A stretch of 64,000 bases of DNA from Ruficoccus amylovorans. Its GTDB lineage: Bacteria > Verrucomicrobiota > Verrucomicrobiia > Opitutales > Cerasicoccaceae. Each line of letters begins with the position of its first letter. The first letter of the stretch is position 1. A model generated the notes under the pieces. The model saw only the letters and a list, made by a program, of their open reading frames with translations, was not told where the DNA came from and searched no databases. A program made the position numbers and the translations under genes. The stretch is taken from NCBI RefSeq assembly GCF_014230085.1, contig NZ_JACHVB010000025.1, positions 1-64,000 of the forward strand, in the 5' to 3' direction. Shown here one piece after another: positions 1 to 7,909 of this stretch.

Positions 1-470
1 CTCCACATCATTTCGATGGGATTGAGGTCCGGGGAGTAAGCCGGCAGGAAGCGGACTTGGGCCTTGGCCTGCCGGATCAGATTGAGGGTGTCCTCGTTTT
101 TATGGGCGCGCAAGTTGTCCATGATGACGATGTCTCCGGGACGCAGGGAGGGGACGAGGATCTGGAGCACATAGGCTTGAAAGACCTCGGTGTTAGCCGC
201 GCCCTCAACACTCATGCAGGCGGTGGTGCCGTCCAGGCGCCCGAGGAGATCATCGTGGTGGTGTGCCAGTGTCCATGCGGAGCATGGCAGAGCAGACGTT
301 GGCGCCCGAGGGGCGCGACCCCGTAACCGGGTCAGGTTGGTCTTGGCCGCCGACTCGTCGATGAACACGAGCCGCGCCGGGTCGAGGCCGCCTTGGCTGC
401 GCTTCCAGCGGCGGCGGGCTTGCGCGATATCGGGGCGGTTTTGCTCGGAGGCATGGAGCGTCTTTTTTTA
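1..470 (-). CDS. IS630-family transposase, DDE catalytic half (orfB), partial
   Basis: This is the -1 frame continuation of the ORF at 332-802, starting at the seven-A run and open to the window edge. My own translation gives the family sequence KKKTLHASEQNRPDIAQARR, then LVFIDES (first catalytic Asp), IVIMDNLRAHKNED (second Asp) and LNPIEMMW (catalytic Glu). No stop interrupts the frame. Between about 312 and 235 the family-like reading (HAPHGHWHTTTMIS) lies one frame away, as if a +1 and a -1 indel compensate each other. About 20 residues upstream of LDGTTACMSVEG are thus scrambled, and the protein may be inactive. The frame has no start codon of its own. Confidence 0.7.
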
Positions 471-802
471 TATGTCAGCCCCAGCTTGTCCAGAGCCCAA
501 TGGATCGCTCCGACCGTATAGCCTAAGTCCAGACGCTCCTTGATTTCGGCCAAGGTCAAGTCCGGATGCTGCCCCACCAATGCCTTCAGTTCCGGCCCAT
601 GATCAGGCAATAAGCGTGCCTTGCGGCCCGAAAACCGATGCCGGGCTTCGATCAGGCCAGTCCGGCGCCGTTGCTGGATCAGCTTCTTCACCATCCCCAA
701 CGACACCCGGAAACGCTGAGCCACCTCGGCCTGCGTGCACTTGCCTTCATCGTAGCTCTCCACGAGCCGCCGTCTCAAATCCAACGATAGCGTTTTCATC
801 AC
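332..802 (-). CDS. IS630-family transposase, N-terminal ORF (orfA)
   Basis: The 156-residue frame encodes the helix-turn-helix half of an IS630-family transposase. It begins MMKTLSLDLRRRLVESYDEG and runs through an AQRFRVSLGMVKKL helix-turn-helix to LDKLGLTYKK. After a run of seven A's on the coding strand (463-469) the frame turns into unrelated Ser/Arg/Pro-rich sequence, while the genuine family sequence continues in the -1 frame. About the last 40 residues are therefore probably out of frame. The arrangement fits programmed -1 frameshifting, used by many IS630 elements, but simple decay is also possible. Confidence 0.8.
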   Translation of the reverse strand: MMKTLSLDLRRRLVESYDEGKCTQAEVAQRFRVSLGMVKKLIQQRRRTGLIEARHRFSGRKARLLPDHGPELKALVGQHPDLTLAEIKERLDLGYTVGAIHWALDKLGLTYKKRRSMPPSKTAPISRKPAAAGSAAKAASTRRGSCSSTSRRPRPT

Positions 803-854
803 TACCCACTACCAGATCCCAGAGAAAATAGCTACAGTTTTATTTGAAACGCTC

Positions 855-970
855 TAAATGGCTAATTGTTAATTGTTGGATGCGGAACGTAGAAAACAAC
901 AATTAGCCATTTTAACCATTTAGCCATTCGGTCTTTTTGTAGCGGCTACGACTTTACTTAAACCGCTCTA
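855..970. repeat. MITE-like element, copy 1, interrupted by IS630
   Basis: This stretch matches the interior and right end of the complete element at 15454-15612. It shares the TAATTGTT core, the GTAGAAAACAACAATTAGCC stretch and the end CTTAAACCGCTCTA. Its left end is missing because the IS630 at 1-856 inserted at an internal TA. Its right-end TA (969-970) is also the insertion point of the second IS630. It is non-coding. Confidence 0.85.
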
Positions 971-2126
971 GTGTGCGGTTACCGAAGTTTACTGCATAAT
1001 TGAGCAACTTTAGCGAGGATAGCATCTGCGGAAGCGGTCCAGACGAAGGGCTTTGGATTTTGGTTGTGTTGTTCGATGTATTGGTTGATGGCCCGCTTAA
1101 GTTGGTCAAGGGCTCCGAAGGAGCCTCTGCGGATGGCCCGGGAGGTAATGAGGGCGAAGAAGCGTTCGACCTGATTGAGCCAACTGGAGTGAGTGGGGAT
1201 AAAATGCAGGTGCCAGTGCGGCCGCTTGCTGAGCCACTGGTTGACGGTGTCGGTTTTGTGGGTGGCGTAGTTGTCCAAGACGATGTGGATGTCGAGTCCA
1301 TCGGGCACGGTGCGTTCGATCTGGCGCAGGAAACTGAGGAACTCACGGCTGCGGTGGCGTGGTTTGAGGCTGCTAATGACCCGTCCAGTGGCCACGTCAA
1401 GAGCTGCAAAAAGCGAGGTGGTGCCGTGGCGGTAGTAATCGTGGGTCTGCCGCTCGGGCGCGCCCGGACGCAAGGGCAGGATCGGCTGGCTGCGTTCCAG
1501 GGCCTGAATCTGGCTCTTTTCATCCACGCAGAAGACCAGGGCGTTGTCCGGCGGGCTCATGCACAGGCCCACCACGTCGCGCACCTTGTCCACAAAGTAA
1601 GGGTCTTTGGAGAGGGTGAAGCTCTCAGTGCGATGCGGTTGCAACTGAAAGGCACGCCAGATGTGCGAGATGGTTTTATTGGACAAACCCGTGCTCTGGG
1701 CCATCAAGCGCGTGCTCCAGTGAGTGGACGCCTCCGGCTTCTGCTCCAAAGTCAGACGCACCACTTCGGCCACCTGCTCATCGCTGATCGTACGGGGACG
1801 CCCACTGCGAGGCGCTTCGCTCAACGAAGGCAAGCGACCGGCGGCAAAACGCTTTCGCCAGTAGCCCACGGTCTGGGCATGGACGGACAACTCATCCGCA
1901 ATGGCCCGATTGCTCAGCCCCTGCGAAGCCAGCAAGACCATCTTCGCCCGTTGAACCTCCTGCGCCGGTGCGTTACGCTTACGAATCAACCCATCAAGGG
2001 TCGATTGCTCTTCCTCGGATAAGAATATTGGCGTTACCGGCCTGCCCAAACGTGACATCCATACATAATGACATTATCAGATTAAATATCAACTAATTTA
2101 TACAGTAAACTTCGGTAACCGCACAC
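971..2126 (-). mobile_element. IS630-family insertion sequence, complete
   Basis: This is a complete element of about 1156 bp. Its terminal inverted repeats are 24 bp and perfect: 971-994 reads GTGTGCGGTTACCGAAGTTT followed by ACTG, and 2103-2126 is its reverse complement. TA dinucleotides flank both ends (969-970 and 2127-2128), as expected for TA target duplication. It contains one transposase gene on the minus strand. It landed on the TA that ends MITE copy 1, giving a MITE/IS/IS nest. The intact frame and perfect repeats point to recent insertion. Confidence 0.93.
979..2058 (-). CDS. IS630-family transposase
   Basis: The 359-residue transposase fills the IS at 971-2126. The N-terminal part carries a helix-turn-helix (LSNRAIADELSVHAQTVGYW) and a linker rich in RSGRPRTISDEQ. 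The C-terminal part is a DDE nuclease of the Tc1/mariner-like IS630 type: LVFCVDEKSQIQALER (first Asp), IHIVLDNYATHKTD (second Asp) and HSSWLNQVERFFALIT (Glu). All three acidic residues are present and the frame is unbroken, so it should be active. The stop codon falls within the inner part of the terminal repeat, typical for compact IS elements. It is unrelated in detail to the transposase at 1-802. Confidence 0.95.
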   Translation of the reverse strand: MSRLGRPVTPIFLSEEEQSTLDGLIRKRNAPAQEVQRAKMVLLASQGLSNRAIADELSVHAQTVGYWRKRFAAGRLPSLSEAPRSGRPRTISDEQVAEVVRLTLEQKPEASTHWSTRLMAQSTGLSNKTISHIWRAFQLQPHRTESFTLSKDPYFVDKVRDVVGLCMSPPDNALVFCVDEKSQIQALERSQPILPLRPGAPERQTHDYYRHGTTSLFAALDVATGRVISSLKPRHRSREFLSFLRQIERTVPDGLDIHIVLDNYATHKTDTVNQWLSKRPHWHLHFIPTHSSWLNQVERFFALITSRAIRRGSFGALDQLKRAINQYIEQHNQNPKPFVWTASADAILAKVAQLCSKLR

Positions 2127-2155
2127 TAGCCGCACAGGCCGGTTAAGCGCTTTCC

Positions 2156-2800
2156 TTATCCTCGCGCCAGCAGCGGAAGGAGCGTCATCACCGCCACCAG
2201 CAACAGGATGCCTCCTCCCAGCGGGTTAAGCTTGTTAATGGAACGCAGGCTGATCCGCTCCGGTACCCTGCGGCCAAACACGCGCGCCAGCGTCACCATG
2301 TAGAGCCACCACACGGCAGTCCCGCAGACCGCCCCGACCACCACCATCAAGGCATGGCCGGGCTGATTGGGCAGGTGGTCTTCCAGCCCCGCCGCGACGC
2401 AGAAAGCCATGTATCCGAAAAAGCGCATCGGCATGCCCATCGATACCGCCATCGTACCCCGGAATATCCGGCTGGCCCCGCCGGGCAAGACGGGGCAGTC
2501 CAGGGAATCCGCCCGACGCGCCCGGAACATGACCAAGGCCATATAAACCAGTGTCAGAGCGGCCAACACGCGGAAAATCCAGGTCAACTCCGACTGGAGC
2601 GGCAGCATCCACAGCACCGCCATCAGCGCGACCGATGTGGTAATCCAGGCTCCCTGCCCCAGCGTGATTCCAAGCGCCGCGGCTAATCCTGCCCTCAGCC
2701 CGTAACGCCGGGTGACCTGGACACACCAAACGGTTCCGGGCACCATGATGACGGAAAAGATAAAACCGAGCACGAAGCCCTTGAGCAAGACGACGGTCAC
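2156..2800 (-). CDS. LysE/RhtB-family amino-acid exporter
   Basis: The 214-residue integral membrane protein has about six hydrophobic segments and the usual length of LysE/RhtB exporters. The N-terminal LLKGFVLGFIFSVIMVPGTV and the following RRYGLRAGLAAALGITLGQG match the family's first helix and its conserved G-rich loop after helix 1. Members export amino acids or small metabolites using proton motive force; the substrate cannot be told from sequence. It is a lone gene beginning just after the IS630 junction. The 300 bp upstream (2801-3107) hold no convincing gene. Confidence 0.8.
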   Translation of the reverse strand: MTVVLLKGFVLGFIFSVIMVPGTVWCVQVTRRYGLRAGLAAALGITLGQGAWITTSVALMAVLWMLPLQSELTWIFRVLAALTLVYMALVMFRARRADSLDCPVLPGGASRIFRGTMAVSMGMPMRFFGYMAFCVAAGLEDHLPNQPGHALMVVVGAVCGTAVWWLYMVTLARVFGRRVPERISLRSINKLNPLGGGILLLVAVMTLLPLLARG

Positions 2801-3107
2801 AAGCTAAAAAGGGTTGTTGCGACCTATCTGGCACGCGTTTACCCGGCAGCGCAAGGGGGAAAGCGTCTCCCCCCCCTCCGTCCCGGAAAAAACCATCCGG
2901 AAAACGCCCGGCCCTCCTCCCCGACCCACCAGTAAACTGCTAGCGCCGTCAGCCACCCACCCGGATGGATGACAAAACCGCAATCTTTCTGCGCTCTGAG
3001 CCAATAACCTGTTGACAGGCCCTGCACAAAAATCCACAAAGACGGGTTTCCGCGTCCTGTTCACAGGCCACAAGGCCAACGGATGCTATGCTGTACGAAA
3101 CCACGCG

Positions 3108-4871
3108 ATGGAGAATTTCGCCGACCAATGTCTTGATATGGCCCAGTCCATCCTGGGTCAGAACCTTAATGCGATCAACGCCGACGGTTCCATAACGCCC
3201 GTTGACGGCGAAATGGGCCGTTTTGATGAGCCCGGCCACGCCGCCCTCGCGATTGGAGAGTACCACCGTGCCACCCAGCAGTCGCGCTTCGGCGACTACG
3301 ATCTGGTGGACCTGGTGGCCCGCACCGTCACTGCGCAAGCCTTCATCGAGGAAGAAGCCGAAAACGGGCTGGCCTACTCGGCCCTCGGGCTGCTGGCCTT
3401 TGGCCCCTCGAAGGAGCGCAACCCGGTCTGGGAGCGCCTGCTTGAGCCGACCCGCGAGACGCTCGACCACCGCCTGCTCCAGCGCACCGACTACGACAAC
3501 CACCTCCAGGCGTTCAACATCGCCAAGGCTGTCACGCGCTTCAGCATGGGCCTGTCCAAGAAGGACGAGACCGGCAAGCTGATCGACCGCTTCGTCGAGC
3601 GCATCAAGGTCAACAGCAGCGCCGGCTACTGCGACGACCATCCCGAAGGCTTCGGCGGCTGCTTCGACATTTACGGCGTCCTGAGCTTTGTCTTCATCCG
3701 GCAGGCGCTCCAGCTTCACGCCAATATCCACCTGCGCGACCGCAAGCTGCCCAGCCTGCGCACCCACGCCGGCAAGTACATCAAGATGCTGCCCGACATC
3801 GTCCGCCAGGACGGCCTCGGCTGGGCCTATGGCCGCGGCATCGGTGCCTACGGCCAGATGCACTGCATCAGCCTGATCCTGCAGGCCATGCGCGACGGCT
3901 GGATCGCTGACGAGGAAAAGCCGAAGTACTTCGACATCCTCCGCCGCCTGTTCCAGTTCTTCTTTACCACGTACCTGGACCACGAGCACGGCTTCCTCGT
4001 CATCCGCGACGGCGAGCGCACCACCGCTGACACGCACACCACGCGCATGGCTAACTTCGACGCCGCGCGCTACCTGTGCCAGTGGGCCCGTCTGGCCAAG
4101 AGCATCGGCGGCAGCATGGACGCCAAACCCGCTCCGGCCAAGCGCTCCGGCCGCTTCGTGGTCTTCGACAAAAGCCACCGCAAGGAAAACGGCCTCTTCA
4201 ACTACTTTGACCCGGAAAGCAGCCTGCACGTGCAGATCCCGCTCGTGAGTGCCGGTTCCGAGTGCGGCGAAAGCAGCTCCTCGCTCGCCTTCCCGCACTG
4301 CCCCGGCATCATCGACTGGCCCGCCAACAAGCAGATCCCGATCCTCCTGCCCGAGCTTACCTTCGGCAAGGAGAAGGTCATCCCGGCCTTCTACGGCAAG
4401 AACTGCACCACCGGTCTGGGCCTGCGCAACTCCTTCTTTTTCCGCTACGACCAGCCCGAACTGGTCACGGTGGACGAGCGCTTCCTCACCGGCGTGGGCT
4501 CCTGCAAGGTCAACTGGACCTTCCTCGGCGGCAAGATGACCAGCGAGTTCATCTTCACCGTCAAGAACCAGGTCCAGCTCGACAGCATGCGCTACGTCAT
4601 CGCCATCGGCGCACCGCACACCCGCTACCGCAGCGGCCTGACATACACCATCGGTGAAGGCGGCCTGCGCCCGGTTGTGATCAAGGACGACTTCCAGGCC
4701 GTCTGGGGCGAAACCGAGGTCGTGACCGATGACCCTGACTACCGCAGCTACTGGGGCAACATCCACTACCTCCAGCACCTCGTGCGCGATCATCCGCTGA
4801 TTATGCGTCCGGGCCTGAAGTACCGCCTCGTGGTTGAGTTCGAGCCCGACATCGCCTTCGCCGACGCCTAA
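3108..4871 (+). CDS. Conserved-looking protein of unknown function, 587 aa
   Basis: This is a large soluble protein with no signal peptide or membrane segment. I do not recognise the family with certainty. The first half is helical with aromatic and acidic stretches (GYCDDHPEGFGGCFDIYG, GLGWAYGRGIGAYGQMHC), and the second half looks beta-rich. This resembles the layout of (alpha/alpha)6-barrel polysaccharide lyases or hydrolases, but no catalytic motif is secure. I chose the ATG at 3108 (MENFADQCLDMAQ); an in-frame ATG at 3012 would add 32 residues of unremarkable sequence. Neither start has a clear Shine-Dalgarno. A 648-codon open frame on the opposite strand is a high-GC shadow. A strong terminator follows. 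Confidence 0.75.
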   Translation: MENFADQCLDMAQSILGQNLNAINADGSITPVDGEMGRFDEPGHAALAIGEYHRATQQSRFGDYDLVDLVARTVTAQAFIEEEAENGLAYSALGLLAFGPSKERNPVWERLLEPTRETLDHRLLQRTDYDNHLQAFNIAKAVTRFSMGLSKKDETGKLIDRFVERIKVNSSAGYCDDHPEGFGGCFDIYGVLSFVFIRQALQLHANIHLRDRKLPSLRTHAGKYIKMLPDIVRQDGLGWAYGRGIGAYGQMHCISLILQAMRDGWIADEEKPKYFDILRRLFQFFFTTYLDHEHGFLVIRDGERTTADTHTTRMANFDAARYLCQWARLAKSIGGSMDAKPAPAKRSGRFVVFDKSHRKENGLFNYFDPESSLHVQIPLVSAGSECGESSSSLAFPHCPGIIDWPANKQIPILLPELTFGKEKVIPAFYGKNCTTGLGLRNSFFFRYDQPELVTVDERFLTGVGSCKVNWTFLGGKMTSEFIFTVKNQVQLDSMRYVIAIGAPHTRYRSGLTYTIGEGGLRPVVIKDDFQAVWGETEVVTDDPDYRSYWGNIHYLQHLVRDHPLIMRPGLKYRLVVEFEPDIAFADA

Positions 4872-4903
4872 GCACGACCAAGGCAACAAAACCAATCTTT
4901 TTC

Positions 4904-4936
4904 ATAAACCGGTCCCGTTGGGGCCGGTTTATTTTT
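4904..4936 (+). terminator. Rho-independent terminator after the 587-aa gene
   Basis: A 13-bp near-perfect stem (ATAAACCGGTCCC with GGGGCCGGTTTAT, one T-G pair) is followed by TTTTTG. It also contains the stop codon of the convergent gene that ends at 4929. Confidence 0.85.
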
Positions 4937-5474
4937 GTTTCAAGACAGGCACCGGCGGCTCAGCAGTAAGCACACAGCAACAGCGCCAACAAATCGCCCA
5001 CGGCACGCGTTTATTGTTCCGGCATTTGGACGCAATCCAGCCCAGCACCCCGGCAATACCGAGGACGGGAAAAATCGGAAGCTCCCTGCGTTCGATAATG
5101 ACCAGTATGATGCCTACGGTTACGCTGACAATGCCTCCAATCGCCAGAACCGTACCCACTGGAGTAAGCGGCCCTTGTATGGTCTTCTCCTCAACGTAGC
5201 ATTCACCACCACAACGCGGGCAACTCGCCTTGTGCTTCGAACGAGGCGGTGTCGGCAAGAGTCGCACCCAGGGCGGATTATTACCCGTCTGGCCGACGTG
5301 GATGACATAAAGAGGATAGTCAGGGTCGTCATCGAGAATCGCCTGCGCCTGATCCAGACGGACCGGGCGCTGCGGCGGATAGCCAGGAGCGTCCGGATCA
5401 CGCGTCATGTACCAACTGTCCTGCAACGAATTGACAAACATCCATTCTCTCAGATTGAGTCCAGCCATCGACAA
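4929..5474 (-). CDS. Small membrane protein with zinc-ribbon-like cysteines
   Basis: The 181-residue protein is of unknown function. Residues 1-75 are hydrophilic and contain a GYF-like or SH3-like stretch (WYMTRDPDAPGYPPQRPV, YPLYVIHVGQ). A CPRCGGEC motif near residue 85 and CWRCCC near the C-terminus together could bind zinc. Two hydrophobic helices lie between them (VGTVLAIGGIVSVTVGIILV and FPVLGIAGVLGWIA). The pairing of CxxC knuckles across two membrane helices suggests a membrane-anchored zinc ribbon. The start at 5474 is the first in frame; the next Met is two residues later. Confidence 0.6.
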   Translation of the reverse strand: MSMAGLNLREWMFVNSLQDSWYMTRDPDAPGYPPQRPVRLDQAQAILDDDPDYPLYVIHVGQTGNNPPWVRLLPTPPRSKHKASCPRCGGECYVEEKTIQGPLTPVGTVLAIGGIVSVTVGIILVIIERRELPIFPVLGIAGVLGWIASKCRNNKRVPWAICWRCCCVLTAEPPVPVLKQK

Positions 5475-5603
5475 TCATTAAAAGGTACAGAGCCATTTCA
5501 ATCAAGGACGATTCACGTCCCTCCAACGTAAAACCAACGCCGGACAAATCTTCACCCGGAACGGCTTGCAGCCGGGCCTGTCGAAGATTACTGTTACCGC
5601 TAT

Positions 5604-6365
5604 ATGTCAGATTCCCCCGCACGCATCGCCATCGTGACCGGAGCCAGCTCCGGCATCGGTGAAGCCACCGTCCGCCGCTTTGTAGCCCAGGGCTACGGCG
5701 TCATCGGCAACGCCCGCTCCGCCGACAAGCTCGCCGCGCTCGAACAGGAACTGGGCCCCAGATTCAAGGGCGTGGCCGGAAGCGCCGCCGAACAGGCCGT
5801 CATCGACTCGCTCTTTACCGCCGCCAAGGACACGTTCGGGCGCGAGGCTGACCTCGTCGTGGCCAACGCCGGGACCGGTCTGGGCGGGTCCGTCCAGAGC
5901 GCCGACATCGAAAAGTACGAGACCATCTGGAAGCTCAACGTCGAGGGCGCCCTGCGACTCATGCAGACCGCCGCCAAAAAGCTTGTCGCCAAGCAGGAGA
6001 AGGATTACCCGCAATCGGCGGCCGACCTCGTCGTCATCGGCTCGGTCGTGGGCAAGCAGATCTCGCCCTTCAGCGCCGTGTACGGCTCGACCAAGTGGGC
6101 CGTCCACTCGCTGACCGAGGGCCTGCGCCGTGAGATAGGCCCCAAGGGCGTGCGCGTCACCATCGTCGCGCCGGGGATCGTCGTGAGCGGCTTCCAGGAT
6201 GGGGCCGGTTACTCCGACGAAACCGTCAAGCACTTCCATGAGAGCTTTGGCCCGCTGCTGGTCGGCGACGACATCGCTGAGGCCATCGAGCACCTTGTCG
6301 GGCTACCCGCCCACATCCACATCAGCGACATCACCGTCCGCCCCACCCGCCAGGATTACCCCTGA
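5604..6365 (+). CDS. Short-chain dehydrogenase/reductase (SDR family)
   Basis: The 253-residue protein has the classical SDR length. The NAD(P)-binding TGASSGIG motif is at residues 12-19. The structural NAG occurs in VVANAGTG, the catalytic Ser in VVIGSVVGK, and the YxxxK pair in VYGSTKWAVHSLTEGLRREI. The sequence after the active site (GVRVTIVAPGIVVSGF) is typical of the YdfG/SDR-type oxidoreductases that act on 3-hydroxy acids or short alcohols. The exact substrate cannot be assigned. It stands alone, with a palindromic repeat 29 bp after its stop. Confidence 0.9.
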   Translation: MSDSPARIAIVTGASSGIGEATVRRFVAQGYGVIGNARSADKLAALEQELGPRFKGVAGSAAEQAVIDSLFTAAKDTFGREADLVVANAGTGLGGSVQSADIEKYETIWKLNVEGALRLMQTAAKKLVAKQEKDYPQSAADLVVIGSVVGKQISPFSAVYGSTKWAVHSLTEGLRREIGPKGVRVTIVAPGIVVSGFQDGAGYSDETVKHFHESFGPLLVGDDIAEAIEHLVGLPAHIHISDITVRPTRQDYP

Positions 6366-6393
6366 GCCGGAGCGTGACGCCAGGAGACTTTTT

Positions 6394-6469
6394 TTAACAG
6401 GAAGGCCGGGAAGGACATAAAGAAGTAGCGAAAACAAGGATTTCCGCTCTGTCCGGCCTTGCTGTTGAA
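6394..6469. repeat. Palindromic dispersed repeat, copy A
   Basis: The left arm TTAACAGGAAGGCCGGG (6394-6410) pairs with the right arm CCGGCCTTGCTGTTGAA (6453-6469). Other copies lie at 10916-10993, 29791-29810 (left arm only) and 31116-31183. This copy lies between the SDR gene and sufS. It could form an RNA hairpin at the 3' end of the SDR transcript. Confidence 0.75.
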
Positions 6470-6576
6470 TCCTCCCTTTCCCACCAACAGGTAAGAACCG
6501 GACCTAGGCCTTGCCGGAGAATTAACCGGCATTTGGCTTGCGGACACATGGTTTTGAGTTAGATTCTCAACTAAGA

Positions 6577-7842
6577 ATGATTCCAAATAAGAGCAATGGA
6601 ACTGCGCTCGCCGACCATCCCGAAGTGGATGTGGCGGCGTGGCGCAAGGATTTCCCGATACTGGCCCGCGAAGTCAACGGCAAGCCGCTGGTGTATCTCG
6701 ACAACGCCGCCTCCGCCCAGAAGCCGCTCGCCGTCATCGAGCGTATCGAGCGCTACTACTCACAGGAGCACGCCAACATCCACCGTGGCGTCCACTTCCT
6801 GAGCCAGGAGGCGACCGGGGCCTACGAAGCCGCCCGTGAGACGGTGGCCCGGTACTTCAATGCCGCCGAGGCGCGCGAGTGCATTTTCACACGCGGGGCG
6901 ACCGAGGCCATCAACCTCGTGGCCAGCACCTGGGGCGAGGCCAACCTGCACACTGGAGACGAGATCCTGCTCACCGTGATGGAGCACCACGCGAACATCG
7001 TCCCGTGGCAACTGCTCGAAAGTCGCCTCGGAGTGAAGCTCGTGGTCGCGCCCGTCTCGGACGCGGGCGAACTGCTCATCGACGAGTGGGAAAAGCTTAT
7101 CGGCCCGAGAACGAAACTGGTCGCTCTTTGCCACGCCTCCAATTCCCTCGGCACGATCAACCCGGCCAAAGAACTCATCGCCAAGGCCCACGCCCACGGC
7201 ATCCCTGTGCTCCTCGACGGTGCCCAGTCTTCCGCCCACCTCAAGATCGACGTGCGCGACCTCGACTGCGACTGGTTCGTGTGCAGCGGGCACAAGCTTT
7301 TCGGGCCGACCGGGATCGGCGTCCTCTACGGCAAGGCCGAGCTCCTCGGCGCCATGCCCCCCTATCAGGGCGGTGGCGACATGATCGAGCGGGTCAGCTT
7401 CTCCGGCACGACCTTCCGGGGCCTGCCCGAGCTTTTCGAGGCCGGCACGCCCAACATCGCCGGAGCCATCGGACTGGCCGCCGCGCTCGACTACGTGGAG
7501 AGCATCGGCCACCCGGCCATCGCCGCGCAGGAGGCCGATCTCCTCGCCTACGCCACCGCGCAGCTTGAGCAAATCGAGGGCCTGACCATTTACGGGCGTG
7601 CCGCGCGCAAGGTTGCGCTCATTTCCTTCAACATCGCAGGCATCCACCCCAACGACATCGGCACCATGCTCGACTCCGATGGCATTGCCGTACGCACCGG
7701 CCACCATTGCACCATGCCCCTGTGGGAACGCTTTGGACTCACCGGCACCGCCCGAGCCTCCTTCGCGTTTTACAATACCCGCCAGGAAATCGACGCCCTC
7801 GTCGCCAGCCTGAACAAGCTCCGCAAGCTGTTTCTCCCGTAG
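6577..7842 (+). CDS. sufS: Cysteine desulfurase, SufS/CsdA type (class II)
   Basis: This PLP enzyme converts cysteine to alanine and passes the sulfur to Fe-S cluster assembly. The protein starts near PILAREVNGKPLVYLDNAAS, the classic SufS entry, and has THP-type motifs (FTRGATEAINLVA, MEHHANIVPWQ). The PLP lysine is K240 in CSGHKLFGPTGIGVLYG. The active-site cysteine is C378 in RTGHHCTMPL. Length (421 aa) and all key residues are normal. I chose the ATG at 6577; the longer reading from 6538 uses TTG and adds 13 non-conserved residues. A SufU-like gene follows 67 bp downstream, the usual pairing for sulfur transfer. Confidence 0.94.
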   Translation: MIPNKSNGTALADHPEVDVAAWRKDFPILAREVNGKPLVYLDNAASAQKPLAVIERIERYYSQEHANIHRGVHFLSQEATGAYEAARETVARYFNAAEARECIFTRGATEAINLVASTWGEANLHTGDEILLTVMEHHANIVPWQLLESRLGVKLVVAPVSDAGELLIDEWEKLIGPRTKLVALCHASNSLGTINPAKELIAKAHAHGIPVLLDGAQSSAHLKIDVRDLDCDWFVCSGHKLFGPTGIGVLYGKAELLGAMPPYQGGGDMIERVSFSGTTFRGLPELFEAGTPNIAGAIGLAAALDYVESIGHPAIAAQEADLLAYATAQLEQIEGLTIYGRAARKVALISFNIAGIHPNDIGTMLDSDGIAVRTGHHCTMPLWERFGLTGTARASFAFYNTRQEIDALVASLNKLRKLFLP

Positions 7843-7909
7843 GGCGGGCTAAGCTGCTTCCCCGAAAAAAGCCTTTGCGTCCGGGGTGTTCTTTACGGTT
7901 AAAAAAGAC

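Larger units (their letters stand above)
1..856 (-). mobile_element. IS630-family insertion sequence, left part beyond window edge
   Basis: This is the 5' portion and one end of an IS630-type element; the other end lies left of the window. The visible end runs inward from the TA at 855-856 and begins (minus strand) TAGAGCGTTTCAAATAAAAC. IS630 elements insert at TA and duplicate it, and here the TA joins directly to interior MITE sequence at 857, so the element sits inside a MITE copy. It carries a transposase split over two frames. Its end matches the ends of the MITE at 15454-15612 at about 20 of 27 positions. Confidence 0.85.

Noticed and set aside
3012-3017. TTGACA that could be a -35 box before the 587-aa gene
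   Set aside because: No acceptable -10 hexamer lies 16-18 bp downstream, and the match overlaps a possible start codon.
2949-4895. 648-codon open frame on the minus strand, antisense to the 587-aa gene
   Set aside because: Its composition (Val/Ala/Asp/Gly-rich with no domain pattern) is that of a high-GC shadow, while the plus-strand frame looks like a real folded protein with its own terminator.
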